From positions 62,001 through 126,000 of the forward strand of contig NZ_JBDZDR010000010.1 of NCBI RefSeq assembly GCF_040049255.1: a stretch of 64,000 nt of DNA, given 5' to 3'. This document shows positions 27,951-38,658 of this stretch, one piece after another. The position numbers and the translations under genes were made by a program. The notes under the pieces were generated by a model, which had not been told where the DNA came from, ran no database searches, and saw only the letters and a program-made list of their open reading frames with translations. Each line of letters begins with the position of its first letter. Within the stretch, counting starts at the first letter, position 1. The DNA is from Pseudaminobacter sp040049255. Its GTDB lineage: Bacteria; Pseudomonadota; Alphaproteobacteria; Rhizobiales; Rhizobiaceae.

Positions 27951-30625
27951 GCGACTTCTCCGGGCAATTTCATGCGGATGGTGAAGACCGCGCCCTTGCG
28001 GTCGGTGCGGTTGCCCGCTGCGATGGTTCCGCCCATGGCTTCGACAAAGCCACGGCAGATGGCAAGGCCAAGGCCGGTCCCGGCCGGCACGCTGTCGCGT
28101 TTGCGCGCCCGCGTAAACTTGCCGAATATGTCTTCCAGCTCATCCGGGGGAATGCCGCTGCCCTCGTCCAGAACCTGCAGGGTCAGGGTGTTCGAAGCGA
28201 GGAAGGCCTGGACGCGAATGCGCGACCCCGCTACCGAATATTTCACGGCATTGTCGAACAGGTTGAACAGGACCTGTTCGAACAGAACCGGGTCCACGCG
28301 CAGCATCGGCAGATCGGCCGGCAGGTCGACCTCGATCTTGTGCCCGGAAAGTATCTTCCTGGCGCGGCGAAGCGCGCTGCCCACGATCTCGCTGATGTCG
28401 TGGAGCCCGAAATTGGGCGTCACTGCACCGGACTCCAGTCGCGTCATGTCCAGGAGGTTGGCGATGAACCGGTTCAGCCGCTCTGCCTCGTCCAGCACGG
28501 TGCCCAGCAGCTCTTCCTTGGCCGGCGCCTCCAGCGCGGAGGAAAACTCCTTCAGCATCCCGGCCGCCCCCATGATTGCCGCAAGAGGTGTCTTCAGGTC
28601 GTGCGAAATGGAGGTCAACAGCGCCGAACGCAACCGATCTGCCTCGACGGCCAGACGCGCATTGTCCAGGTCCTCGACCAGATGGACGCGCTCTATGGCA
28701 AGCGCCGACTGATCCGTCAGCGCGTCCATCAGCCTGCGCCTCTCGGGCGTCAACAGGGGGCCGCGGCGATCATCATCGATGCCGACGACGCCGATGACGC
28801 CGCGCACCGTGCGCATGGGCAGGAAGAGCCGCTTGGCACCCGGCAGGGTATCGGCGCCCCGACCGGCGGGCCGGTCATTTTCCCAGGTCCATTTGGCTGC
28901 CGCCAGATCGGCTTCGTCGAGCGTGTCCTCGGGCGGATATCCTGCCTTCACCACGATTTGCCCGTGCTCCGGCAGGAGCAGCACCACGCGGACCCTCAGC
29001 ATGGACGCAATCTGAAAGGCCGTCGCCCAAAGCACATCGTCCAAAGTCGCGGTTCCAGCCAGCTTCTTGCTGAAGAGGTATAGGTTTTCCGTCATGCGGG
29101 CGCGCTGGCGGGCCGCCATCGCCTGGGTCCGCACGCGCGAGGTCAGGTTGCTGGCGATGACCGATACGATCAGGAAGAAGATGAATGTGACGATGCTTTC
29201 CGGATCGCCGATGGTGAAGGTGTAGAGCGGCGGCAGGAAAAAGAAATTGAAAGCCAGCGCACTGGCAATGCTGGTGAAGATGCCCGGCGCCAGGCCGTAA
29301 CGCAGCGCGCTGACCAGCACCCCCATGAGAAACACGACCGCGATATTGGCGACGTCGAGCGACTGGTGCAGCGCCTCGCCCAGCAGCAAAGCCACGCCCA
29401 CGATTGCCGCGCTTGCGATGTAGGGCTGCAGCGACAATCCTCCGGCGGAGCCGAGCTCCACCGTGCCGCGCGGCGGCTTCGGCTCAGGCGTGCGGCCTGA
29501 GATCACATGCACGCTTACGTCGCCGGCTATGCGGATGAGGTCGTGGGTGACGGAGCCCTGAAGCCATTCTCGCCAGCGCGCCTTGTGGGAGCTCCCCACC
29601 ACGATATGAGTGACATTGCGCTCGCGCGCATAGCGCATGACATCTTCCGCGACAGCACGGCCGGGCAGCGTGACGGCCTCTGCCCCGAGAGTTTCGGCCA
29701 GCCGCATGGAAGCAGCCAATTGATCGCGTGCGCTTTCCGACAGGCGTGCCGAGCGCAGCGTCTCGATGTTGATAACCGACCATGGCGCACGCAGGCGTTC
29801 GGCCAACCGCCGGCCATAGCGCACGATTGCCAGGGAGCGCGGCGCCTCGTCGACGCAGACCAGAACCCGGTCGCCTGCGGCCCAGGGGCCCTCGATGGCG
29901 TTTTCGCGCATATGGCTGACGAGTTGTTCATCCACCCGCTGCGCGGTGCACCTCAGCGCAAGTTCGCGCAGCGCAGTCAGGTTGCCTGGCCTGAAATAGT
30001 TCTCAATGGCGTTTCGCGCCGTCTCCGGCACATAGACCTTGCCCTGCTTCAGCCTCTCGATCAGATCGCCCGGCGTGAGGTCCACCACCTCGATCTCGTC
30101 GGCACGGTCGATGATGGAGTCGGGAACCGTCTCGCGCACCCGCACGCGGGTGATCTGCGCGACGATGTCGTTCAGGCTTTCGACGTGCTGGATGTTGACG
30201 GTGGTGTAGACGTCTATGCCTGCGGCCAGCAGTTCCTCTATGTCGAGGTAACGCTTCGGGTGACGGCTGCCCGGCGCATTGGTGTGAGCCAGTTCGTCGA
30301 CCAGGACCAATGCCGGCCGCCGCTCCAGGATTGCATCGAGGTCCATCTCCTCGAGCATCCTGCCGAGATAAGACACCTTCTGGCGCGGGATGATCTCGAA
30401 GCCCTGGAGAAGCGCCTCTGTCTCCTTGCGGCCGTGTGTCTCCACGATACCGATCACGACGTCCACGCCTTCCGCCAGGCGGGCTCGCGCCGAAAGCAGC
30501 ATCTCGAACGTCTTGCCCACGCCCGGAGCAGCACCGAGGAAAATGCGCAGCTTGCCGCGCGCCTCCCGCTCGGCGGCTTCCAGAAGCGCCTCCGGAGACG
30601 GACGCTTGTCGGTATCGTCGACCAT
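27947..30625 (-). CDS. kdpD: KdpD potassium sensor histidine kinase
   Basis: Membrane sensor kinase, 892 residues from the chosen start. The N-terminal KdpD domain has Walker A GAAPGVGKT (residues 31-39) and the LVDELAHTN motif. A universal-stress-like domain, four closely spaced membrane spans (DUF4118) and a GAF-like region follow, then HisKA with the phospho-acceptor in SHDLKTPLAA (near residue 670) and a HATPase domain with GTGLGLAICRG. The frame extends upstream to 30748, but only ATG 30625 gives the standard N-terminus and leaves kdpC free. It lies 70 bases after kdpC and overlaps kdpE. Confidence 0.95.
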   Translation of the reverse strand: MVDDTDKRPSPEALLEAAEREARGKLRIFLGAAPGVGKTFEMLLSARARLAEGVDVVIGIVETHGRKETEALLQGFEIIPRQKVSYLGRMLEEMDLDAILERRPALVLVDELAHTNAPGSRHPKRYLDIEELLAAGIDVYTTVNIQHVESLNDIVAQITRVRVRETVPDSIIDRADEIEVVDLTPGDLIERLKQGKVYVPETARNAIENYFRPGNLTALRELALRCTAQRVDEQLVSHMRENAIEGPWAAGDRVLVCVDEAPRSLAIVRYGRRLAERLRAPWSVINIETLRSARLSESARDQLAASMRLAETLGAEAVTLPGRAVAEDVMRYARERNVTHIVVGSSHKARWREWLQGSVTHDLIRIAGDVSVHVISGRTPEPKPPRGTVELGSAGGLSLQPYIASAAIVGVALLLGEALHQSLDVANIAVVFLMGVLVSALRYGLAPGIFTSIASALAFNFFFLPPLYTFTIGDPESIVTFIFFLIVSVIASNLTSRVRTQAMAARQRARMTENLYLFSKKLAGTATLDDVLWATAFQIASMLRVRVVLLLPEHGQIVVKAGYPPEDTLDEADLAAAKWTWENDRPAGRGADTLPGAKRLFLPMRTVRGVIGVVGIDDDRRGPLLTPERRRLMDALTDQSALAIERVHLVEDLDNARLAVEADRLRSALLTSISHDLKTPLAAIMGAAGMLKEFSSALEAPAKEELLGTVLDEAERLNRFIANLLDMTRLESGAVTPNFGLHDISEIVGSALRRARKILSGHKIEVDLPADLPMLRVDPVLFEQVLFNLFDNAVKYSVAGSRIRVQAFLASNTLTLQVLDEGSGIPPDELEDIFGKFTRARKRDSVPAGTGLGLAICRGFVEAMGGTIAAGNRTDRKGAVFTIRMKLPGEVA

Positions 30626-30695
30626 CCAGATTACTCTGTTTCGGGCGTAAAGCGGTTTCTCGTTCCCTGCGGCAAGGGGCCCGGAGACAAAAATG

Positions 30696-31301
30696 CTACT
30701 TCTTCGACAAAGCGTCGAGTGCCCGGTTGAGCGCCAGCACGTTGACATGCGGCTCGCCTATGATCCCGAAGAACGGCTTTTCAACGTGATTGGCAACGAG
30801 CTCACGCAGCACGTCCTCCGAGAACTGCCTGGCCTTGGCGACGCGCGGCACCTGGAACAACGCGGCCTCGGGCGAGATATCGGGGTCAAGCCCGCTGCCA
30901 CTCGTGGTCACGAGATCCATCGGCACCTGCTGGCCGGGATTTTCGGCCTTCAGTCGTTCGACATCGTTGCGTACCCGCCCGATCAAGGCCGAATTGGACG
31001 GACCGAGGTTGGACCCGCCCGAGTTCGCCGCATTGTAGGGCGCAGGCACCGTTTTCGAGGGGTCGGCCGGATCAGGCGCGACAGTGGCCGAAGGGCGGCC
31101 ATGGAAATAGCGCTCGCTGGTGAAGTTCTGCCCGATCAGCGCGGAGCCCACCACTTTTCCATTTTCCATAACCAGGCTGCCGGCGGCCTGACGTGGGAAC
31201 AGCATGCCCGCAAGTCCGGTCATTGCGAGCGGATAGAGAAGGCCGGTAATTGCCGTGAATGCGACGATCATGACGAGCGCGGGTCGAAATTGCCGGAGCA
31301 T
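30696..31301 (-). CDS. kdpC: Potassium-transporting ATPase subunit KdpC
   Basis: A 201-residue subunit with one N-terminal membrane span (LVMIVAFTAITGLLYPLAMT) and a periplasmic domain with the family patterns GSALIGQNF, YFHGRPS and TSGSGLDPDISP. It raises the ATP affinity of KdpB in the KdpFABC complex. The frame is open to 31817, but ATG 31301 gives the standard N-terminus MLRQFRPAL and starts 11 bases after kdpB. Confidence 0.96.
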   Translation of the reverse strand: MLRQFRPALVMIVAFTAITGLLYPLAMTGLAGMLFPRQAAGSLVMENGKVVGSALIGQNFTSERYFHGRPSATVAPDPADPSKTVPAPYNAANSGGSNLGPSNSALIGRVRNDVERLKAENPGQQVPMDLVTTSGSGLDPDISPEAALFQVPRVAKARQFSEDVLRELVANHVEKPFFGIIGEPHVNVLALNRALDALSKK

Positions 31302-31312
31302 CGCAGCGTTCC

Positions 31313-33409
31313 TTACGCGAGGCCGAGTGCCGATACGATCATGTCGATCAGCTTGATGCCGATGAAGGGCACGACAATGCCCCCAATCCCGTAGATGAGC
31401 AGGTTTCGGCGCAGCAGCGCGGCGGCTCCGACCGCGCGATATCTGACGCCGCGCAAGGCAAGCGGTATCAACCCGACGATGATCAGCGCATTGAATATGA
31501 TCGCCGAAAGTATGGCCGATTGCGGCGTCGCCAGGTTCATGACGTTGAGAACCTGCAGTTGCGGATAGAACGCCACGAACATGGCCGGGATGATCGCGAA
31601 ATACTTGGCGATGTCGTTGGCGATGGAGAAGGTCGTCAGCGCGCCGCGCGTCATCAGCAACTGCTTGCCGATCTCCACGATCTCGATGAGCTTGGTCGGA
31701 TCGGAATCGAGATCGACCATGTTGCCGGCCTCGCGCGCGGCAACCGTTCCGGTGTTCATGGCCACCCCGACGTCTGCCTGGGCAAGGGCTGGCGCGTCGT
31801 TGGTGCCATCGCCGCACATGGCCACCAGCTTGCCCTTGGCCTGCTCGTCGCGAATGAGCTGCAGCTTGTTTTCAGGCGTGGCCTGGGCAAGAAAATCGTC
31901 CACGCCTGCTTCCGCCGCGATCGCTGCGGCGGTCATCGGGTTGTCGCCGGTGATCATCACCGTACGGATGCCCATTCGCCGCAGCTCGGCGAAGCGCTCG
32001 CGAATGCCACCCTTGATGATGTCCTTGAGATAGATGACGCCCAGCAACCGGCCATCTCGCGCAACCGCCAGCGGCGTGCCGCCCACCTTGGCGATGTCCT
32101 CGGCGATAGCGCGCATCTCTCCGATGCTTGCGCCGGAAGCTCGCGTCAGCACCTCGGAGGGGCGGCTGACCAGCAGCGCATCGGGACCTGACTTTGCGAT
32201 ATAGGCAAGGATCGCATCGACTGCTCCCTTGCGAATGGAGCCGTTGTCGAGATTGACGCCGCTCATCCGCGTCTGGGCGGAAAAGGGCACGAAATGCGCA
32301 TGCAGGCTTCGCATGTCGCGTTCGCGGATGCCGTATTTTTCCTTCGCCAGAACGACGATCGAACGTCCCTCGGGCGTCTCGTCGGCCAGCGAGGCAAGCT
32401 GTGCGGCATCGGCAAGCTCGCGCTCGTCAATGCCAGCCAGCGCGCGAAATTCCGTCGCCTGCCGGTTGCCGAGCGTGATCGTGCCGGTCTTGTCGAGCAG
32501 GAGCGTATCGACGTCGCCCGCCGCCTCCACGGCGCGCCCCGACATGGCAAGCACGTTGAAACGCACGAGGCGGTCCATTCCGGCAATGCCGATGGCAGAT
32601 AGCAATGCGCCGATGGTCGTCGGTATCAGCGTCACGAACAACGCCACCAGCACCACCACCGGTATCGTGCCGCCGGCATAAGCGGCAAAGCTCGGTATCG
32701 TCACGGTGGCCATGACGAAGATCAGGGTCATGCCGGCCAGCAAAATGTTAAGCGCGATCTCGTTTGGCGTCTTCTGGCGCTGGGCGCCTTCCACCAGTGC
32801 AATCATGCGGTCGAGGAAGGTCGATCCGGCCGCTGCGGTGATGCGCACCCTGATCCAATCGGAAAGCACCTGCGTGCCCCCCGTCACGGCGGAACGATCA
32901 CCGCCCGACTCGCGGATGACAGGTGCCGATTCGCCGGTGATTGCAGCTTCGTTGACCGAGGCGACGCCCTCGACCACCTCGCCATCGGAAGGGATGATAT
33001 CGCCGGCCTCAACCAGCACGACGTCGCCCATTTTGAGGCTGGCGCCCGGTACCAGCGTAAAGGCAAGGCGGTCCTGGCCGGTGAGCAGCTTGGCGCGTGT
33101 TTCCGTGCGCGTGCGACGCAGGGAATCGGCCTGCGCCTTGCCCCGGCCCTCCGCGACCGCTTCGGCGAGATTGGCGAAAAGCACCGTGAACCACAGCCAA
33201 ACGATGATCTGGAACGAAAAGGCCAGATGGCTGGCGCCGCCGGCGATGTCGCGAAGGAAAAGCACCGTCGTAAGCAACGAAACCACCGCCACGACGAACA
33301 TCACCGGGTTGCGCACCAGCGAGCGGGGATCGAACTTCTTGAACGCGGCCACAGCAGCAGGCGCCAGAATGGCAGCGTCCAGGAGGCTGACCGGCTTGAT
33401 GTGACTCAT
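31313..33409 (-). CDS. kdpB: Potassium-transporting ATPase catalytic subunit KdpB
   Basis: P-type ATPase subunit, 698 residues, powering high-affinity K+ uptake through KdpA. The actuator motif AAITGESAPVI, the phosphorylation site DKTGTITLGNR (aspartate near residue 306), the P-domain MITGDNPMTAAAIAAEAG and the hinge CGDGTNDAPALAQADVGVAM are all intact. Seven membrane spans are expected. It lies between kdpA and kdpC in the same operon. Confidence 0.97.
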   Translation of the reverse strand: MSHIKPVSLLDAAILAPAAVAAFKKFDPRSLVRNPVMFVVAVVSLLTTVLFLRDIAGGASHLAFSFQIIVWLWFTVLFANLAEAVAEGRGKAQADSLRRTRTETRAKLLTGQDRLAFTLVPGASLKMGDVVLVEAGDIIPSDGEVVEGVASVNEAAITGESAPVIRESGGDRSAVTGGTQVLSDWIRVRITAAAGSTFLDRMIALVEGAQRQKTPNEIALNILLAGMTLIFVMATVTIPSFAAYAGGTIPVVVLVALFVTLIPTTIGALLSAIGIAGMDRLVRFNVLAMSGRAVEAAGDVDTLLLDKTGTITLGNRQATEFRALAGIDERELADAAQLASLADETPEGRSIVVLAKEKYGIRERDMRSLHAHFVPFSAQTRMSGVNLDNGSIRKGAVDAILAYIAKSGPDALLVSRPSEVLTRASGASIGEMRAIAEDIAKVGGTPLAVARDGRLLGVIYLKDIIKGGIRERFAELRRMGIRTVMITGDNPMTAAAIAAEAGVDDFLAQATPENKLQLIRDEQAKGKLVAMCGDGTNDAPALAQADVGVAMNTGTVAAREAGNMVDLDSDPTKLIEIVEIGKQLLMTRGALTTFSIANDIAKYFAIIPAMFVAFYPQLQVLNVMNLATPQSAILSAIIFNALIIVGLIPLALRGVRYRAVGAAALLRRNLLIYGIGGIVVPFIGIKLIDMIVSALGLA

Positions 33410-33424
33410 CGTCGTTTTCCCCGG

Positions 33425-35128
33425 TTAAAACACCTTGCCGGCCACGAGCTCCAGATGCTCGGCGATGGGCCCGAGCGCCAGAGCCGGCAGGAATGTCAGC
33501 CCCCCGACGATCACGATCACCCCTACCAGCAGGCCGACAAACAGCGTGCCGTCGGTCGGGAACGTGCCGGCGGAGGCTGGGACGATCTTCTTGGCTGCCA
33601 GCGATCCGGCGATGGCCATGGCCGGAACAATCACGAGAAAGCGTCCCATGAGCACGGCGATGCCGATGGTGAGATTGTACCAGAGCGTATTGCCGTTCAG
33701 GCCGGCGAAGGCCGAGCCGTTGTTGGCGGTTGCCGAAGTGTAGGCATAGAGCACTTCGGAAAAACCGTGCGGCCCGGGATTGGCGATCGAAGCCAGGGCC
33801 GATGGCAGCACGATGCCTATGGCCGTGAACCCGAGCATCGCCATCGGCAGGCAGAGCATGGCCAGCATGGCCATCTTCACCTCCTTCGCCTCGATCTTCT
33901 TGCCCAGATATTCCGGTGTGCGACCAACCATCAGCCCGGCGACGAAGATTGCGACGATGACGAAGACGAGGATGCCATAGAGGCCGGCGCCGACGCCGCC
34001 CACGATAACCTCTCCGAGCTGCATGTTGACCAGCGGGATCATGCCGCCCAGGGCGGTGAAGCTGTCATGCATTGCGTTGACCGCGCCGCAGGAGGCCGCG
34101 GTGGTAACCACTGCGAACAGCGACGACAGGGCAATGCCGAACCGCACCTCCTTGCCTTCCATGTTGCCCCCTTCAAGCCCCAGCGAAGCGAGCAAGGGGT
34201 TTCCCCTGGCTTCGGCCCAATAGGCTACGATCACGCCGGCAATGAAAAGAACCGCCATGGCGGCCAAAATCGCCCAGCCCTGCCGTTGATCGCCAACCAT
34301 GCGGCCGAAGACGTTGGTCAGGGCGGCACCGATCGCAAAGATGGTCACCATCTGCACAAAATTGCTCAGCGCATCCGGGTTTTCGAACGGATGCGCGGAA
34401 TTGGCATTGAAGAAGCCGCCGCCATTGGTGCCAAGCATCTTGATCGCGAGTTGCGAGGCCACGGGTCCCACGGCAATGGTCTGGTGTGCCCCTTCCAGCG
34501 TCGTCGCCTGAACATAGGCGGCTAGAGTCTGCGGCACCCCGCGAAAGACGTAAAAGAGGGTCAACAGTATGCAAAGCGGCAGCAGCACGTAAAGAGTGGA
34601 GCGGACAAGATCGACCCAGAAGTTGCCGACCGTCTTGACCGACGCCCGCGAGAAGCCGCGTATCAACGCCAAGGCAAGCGCCATGCCCGTGGCCGCCGAG
34701 GCAAAGTTCTGCACCGTCAGCCCCGCCATCTGGACCAGATAGGACATGGTGGTCTCGCCGCTATAGTTCTGCCAGTTGGTGTTGGTGACGAAGCTGGCCG
34801 CCGTATTGAAGGCCAATGCCGGATCGACCGCATCCATACCGGCAGGATTGAACGGCAGGTGGGCCTGCAGTCGTTGAAGCGCGTAAAGCAGCAGGACGCC
34901 CAGCAGGTTGAACATCAGCATGCCGGCAACATAGGCCGTCCAGTGCTGTTCCTCGTTCTCATCGGTGCCGGCGAGCCGGTAGAGGGCTCGTTCGCTCGGC
35001 CGCAGCAGGAAGGAGAGAAACGTTCTCTCGCCTTGATAGACCCTCGTCATATAGCCGCCGAGCGGCGTTACCAGCAGACCGACTGCGCCGCAAAAGATCA
35101 GGATCTGGATCCAGCCATTGAAAGTCAT
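33425..35128 (-). CDS. kdpA: Potassium-transporting ATPase potassium-binding subunit KdpA
   Basis: A 567-residue membrane subunit of the SKT superfamily that selects and conducts K+. Four pore-loop repeats can be seen, including NTAASFVTNTNWQNYSGE, GTNGGGFFNANSAHPFENP, SCGAVNAMHDSFT and ATANNGSAFAGLNG. The frame starts at 35152, but ATG 35128 gives the family N-terminus MTFNGWIQIL. It begins 33 bases after kdpF. Confidence 0.97.
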   Translation of the reverse strand: MTFNGWIQILIFCGAVGLLVTPLGGYMTRVYQGERTFLSFLLRPSERALYRLAGTDENEEQHWTAYVAGMLMFNLLGVLLLYALQRLQAHLPFNPAGMDAVDPALAFNTAASFVTNTNWQNYSGETTMSYLVQMAGLTVQNFASAATGMALALALIRGFSRASVKTVGNFWVDLVRSTLYVLLPLCILLTLFYVFRGVPQTLAAYVQATTLEGAHQTIAVGPVASQLAIKMLGTNGGGFFNANSAHPFENPDALSNFVQMVTIFAIGAALTNVFGRMVGDQRQGWAILAAMAVLFIAGVIVAYWAEARGNPLLASLGLEGGNMEGKEVRFGIALSSLFAVVTTAASCGAVNAMHDSFTALGGMIPLVNMQLGEVIVGGVGAGLYGILVFVIVAIFVAGLMVGRTPEYLGKKIEAKEVKMAMLAMLCLPMAMLGFTAIGIVLPSALASIANPGPHGFSEVLYAYTSATANNGSAFAGLNGNTLWYNLTIGIAVLMGRFLVIVPAMAIAGSLAAKKIVPASAGTFPTDGTLFVGLLVGVIVIVGGLTFLPALALGPIAEHLELVAGKVF

Positions 35129-35161
35129 GGTTTCAACCTTTGCGGCGTTCACCGCAGGTCA

Positions 35162-35251
35162 TCAGAAGCGCTCGGGACGAAGCAAAGCGAGAACGAGGTA
35201 GACCACCAGCATCAACGTAACGATGCCGCCAAGGATGTAATCCGCGCCCAT
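35162..35251 (-). CDS. kdpF: Potassium-transporting ATPase subunit KdpF
   Basis: A 29-residue membrane peptide that stabilises the KdpABC complex. The product is one membrane span followed by LVLALLRPERF, the standard KdpF ending. GAGGT lies nine bases before the ATG at 35251. An in-frame upstream ATG at 35275, with AGGAAGGA close before it, would add eight polar residues and is a real alternative. Confidence 0.9.
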   Translation of the reverse strand: MGADYILGGIVTLMLVVYLVLALLRPERF

Positions 35252-35307
35252 GTCAGCATTACCTCGCAGTTTCATTCGTCCTTCCTGGATCGCATACGCG
35301 GCAAACC

Positions 35308-35391
35308 TCACAGGCGATCGCAAGCCAGTGTGTATGCGTAGAGCAAGGCAAAAGAGATGATGCTTATTGCCAAAACAATCAGGTCCCACAT
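35308..35391 (-). CDS. 27-residue membrane micropeptide upstream of kdpF
   Basis: A short frame with ATG 35391 and TGA 35308-35310. It encodes one hydrophobic helix (starts MWDLIVLAISIISFALL) followed by YAYTLACDRL. It is the first frame of the kdp cluster, on the same strand and 56 bases before kdpF. Its organisation (one span plus a short C-terminal tail with Cys-Asp-Arg-Leu) resembles small unannotated frames that I recall ahead of kdpF in other bacteria. The ribosome binding site is weak (GGGA about 14 bases upstream, GAAG adjacent). A role as an extra Kdp subunit or regulator is only a suggestion. Confidence 0.6.
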   Translation of the reverse strand: MWDLIVLAISIISFALLYAYTLACDRL

Positions 35392-35576
35392 CTTCGGTGC
35401 ATCCCGCAGTATCGTGAGCCGGTCCTAGCTTTGACATAGGCCGCATAAAGGTTCGAGACAGGTCCAACGGCCTCGAAATAGGATTTTCATAAGGGTCGAG
35501 ACCGAAAACGCGCCGGAAACGCCAGCACGATGAGGTTGGATATCGGCTTTGGCCGGGGCGGGCCGCCAAGGTCGCA

Positions 35577-35611
35577 AAGAAAAAGCCCCCGGCTCTTTCG
35601 AACCGAGGGCT
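35577..35611 (-). terminator. Rho-independent terminator of the atp operon
   Basis: On the minus strand, AGCCCTCGG pairs with CCGGGGGCT (one wobble) around a 10-base loop and is followed by TTTTTCTTTG. It lies about 26 bases after the atpC stop. Confidence 0.9.
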
Positions 35612-35636
35612 TTGTTTTCAGCCGTCTGCCTGTTTG

Positions 35637-36035
35637 TCAGAGCGCGGCTTCGAGCGTGGTCAGCTGGCTCAGCAACGCCTCGGCGCGGGTACGTGCCTCG
35701 TCGGTCTTGGCATCGGAGGCGTCCTCGCGCGCATCCTTGATGCGCTGGGAAAGATCCGCGCGGTCGATGCTGGCAACCGGAACCGCCGATTCAGCCAGCA
35801 GCGTGCAGGCGCTCGGCATCACGTCGGCAAAACCGCCAAACACGACATAGCGCTCGTCGGCGCCGGCTCGCGTCTTAACGGTCACGACGCCCGGCTTGAT
35901 CGTGGTCATCACCGGCGCATGATTAGCCATGATCGTCATCTCGCCTTCCGTGGCGGGGATGACGACCGACTGAACCTCTTCCGAGACAAGCAGGCGCTCG
36001 GGCGAGACCAGTTCGAATTTGAAAGCTTCAGCCAT
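35637..36035 (-). CDS. atpC: ATP synthase F1 subunit epsilon
   Basis: A 132-residue central-stalk subunit that links gamma to the c-ring and can inhibit ATP hydrolysis. The N-terminal beta domain begins FKFELVSPERLLVSEEVQSV and contains GEMTIMANHAPVMT. The two-helix C-terminal domain follows (IDRADLSQRIKDAREDA). It is the last gene of atpHAGDC and is followed by a terminator. Confidence 0.96.
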   Translation of the reverse strand: MAEAFKFELVSPERLLVSEEVQSVVIPATEGEMTIMANHAPVMTTIKPGVVTVKTRAGADERYVVFGGFADVMPSACTLLAESAVPVASIDRADLSQRIKDAREDASDAKTDEARTRAEALLSQLTTLEAAL

Positions 36036-36108
36036 GATGTCTCACAAAGATCGGGAACTGGTTGAGCGCGGCCTCGAAAACGCTGTCGGTCTGCGAGGCC
36101 AGCTCGAT

Positions 36109-36130
36109 GGTGCGGGCTGAAGCCCGCACC
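36109..36130. other. Stem-loop between atpD and atpC
   Basis: A perfect inverted repeat, GGTGCGGGCT at 36109-36118 and AGCCCGCACC at 36121-36130, with only two bases between the arms. It lies within the 110-base gap between atpD and atpC. Such intercistronic hairpins can stabilise the upstream message or cause partial termination. No T run follows. Confidence 0.65.
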
Positions 36131-36145
36131 TGTTGCCTGTTAGCC

Positions 36146-37696
<1,551 letters not shown>

Positions 37697-37763
37697 GCTG
37701 TAACCTCTTGGTCCGTTTCCGTTTCCACATGAGCCGCCGGAGGCTAGCCCCCGGGCTCACGTG

Positions 37764-38642
37764 CTAGAGCGCTTCCGCGCCCGAAATGATTTCGATGAGT
37801 TCCTTGGTGATCTGCGCCTGGCGCTGACGGTTGTAGGTGATCGTCAGCCTGTTGATCATGTCACCGGCGTTGCGCGTCGCATTGTCCATGGCGCTCATCT
37901 TGGCGCCCATTTCACCGGCCGCATTTTCGAGCAGAGCGCGGAAGATCTGCACGGAAATATTGCGCGGGATCAGATCGCCCAGGATTTCGCCCGGCTCCGG
38001 CTCGTATTCGTAGATCGCCGAGGCCGAAGCATCCGTCTCCGCTGCCGGAGCAGCGGCCGGGATGATCTGCAGAGCGGTTGGAACCTGGCTGATAACCGAC
38101 TTGAACTCGGAATAGATCAGCGTGCAGACGTCGAACTCGCCCTGGTTGAACTGCCCGATCACCTTCTTGGCGATGGCGTCGGCATTTGCGAAGCCGATCG
38201 TCTTGACCTCGCGCAGCTCGATGCGATCGACGATCAGCTCGCTGAAGTCGCGCCGAAGAATGTCGTAGCCCTTCTTGCCGACGGTGATGATCTTCACCGT
38301 CTTGCCGTTCGCGCGGAGCCGGCGGATATGCTCGCGAGCCAGACGGGAAATCTGGCTATTGAAGCCACCGCACAGACCACGCTCGGCCGTGCAGACGACG
38401 AGCAGGTGCACGTCGTCCTTGCCGGTGCCGGTCATCAATGCCGGTGCATCGCCATCGTTGCCGATCGCCTGCGTAATGTTGGCCAGAACAGCACTCATGC
38501 GCTGCGAATAGGGTCTGGCCGCTTCCGCAGCCTCCTGCGCGCGGCGAAGCTTCGCCGCGGCAACCATCTGCATCGCCTTGGTGATCTTCTGCGTCGCCTT
38601 GACCGAGGCGATACGGTTACGGAGGTCTTTTAACGAGGCCAT
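37764..38642 (-). CDS. atpG: ATP synthase F1 subunit gamma
   Basis: A 292-residue rotor shaft of F1. Conserved ends are visible: the N-terminal helix MASLKDLRNRIASVKATQKI and the C-terminal helix with MDNATRNAGDMINRLTITYN and RQAQITKELIEIISGAEAL. RGLCGGFNSQISR is the conserved central motif. It begins 16 bases after atpA. Confidence 0.97.
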   Translation of the reverse strand: MASLKDLRNRIASVKATQKITKAMQMVAAAKLRRAQEAAEAARPYSQRMSAVLANITQAIGNDGDAPALMTGTGKDDVHLLVVCTAERGLCGGFNSQISRLAREHIRRLRANGKTVKIITVGKKGYDILRRDFSELIVDRIELREVKTIGFANADAIAKKVIGQFNQGEFDVCTLIYSEFKSVISQVPTALQIIPAAAPAAETDASASAIYEYEPEPGEILGDLIPRNISVQIFRALLENAAGEMGAKMSAMDNATRNAGDMINRLTITYNRQRQAQITKELIEIISGAEAL

Positions 38643-38658
38643 GCCTTATCCGTCAGCG

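Noticed and set aside
30626..30748. Upstream extension of kdpD
   Set aside because: It overlaps the kdpC coding end and adds no conserved residues; ATG 30625 gives the standard N-terminus.
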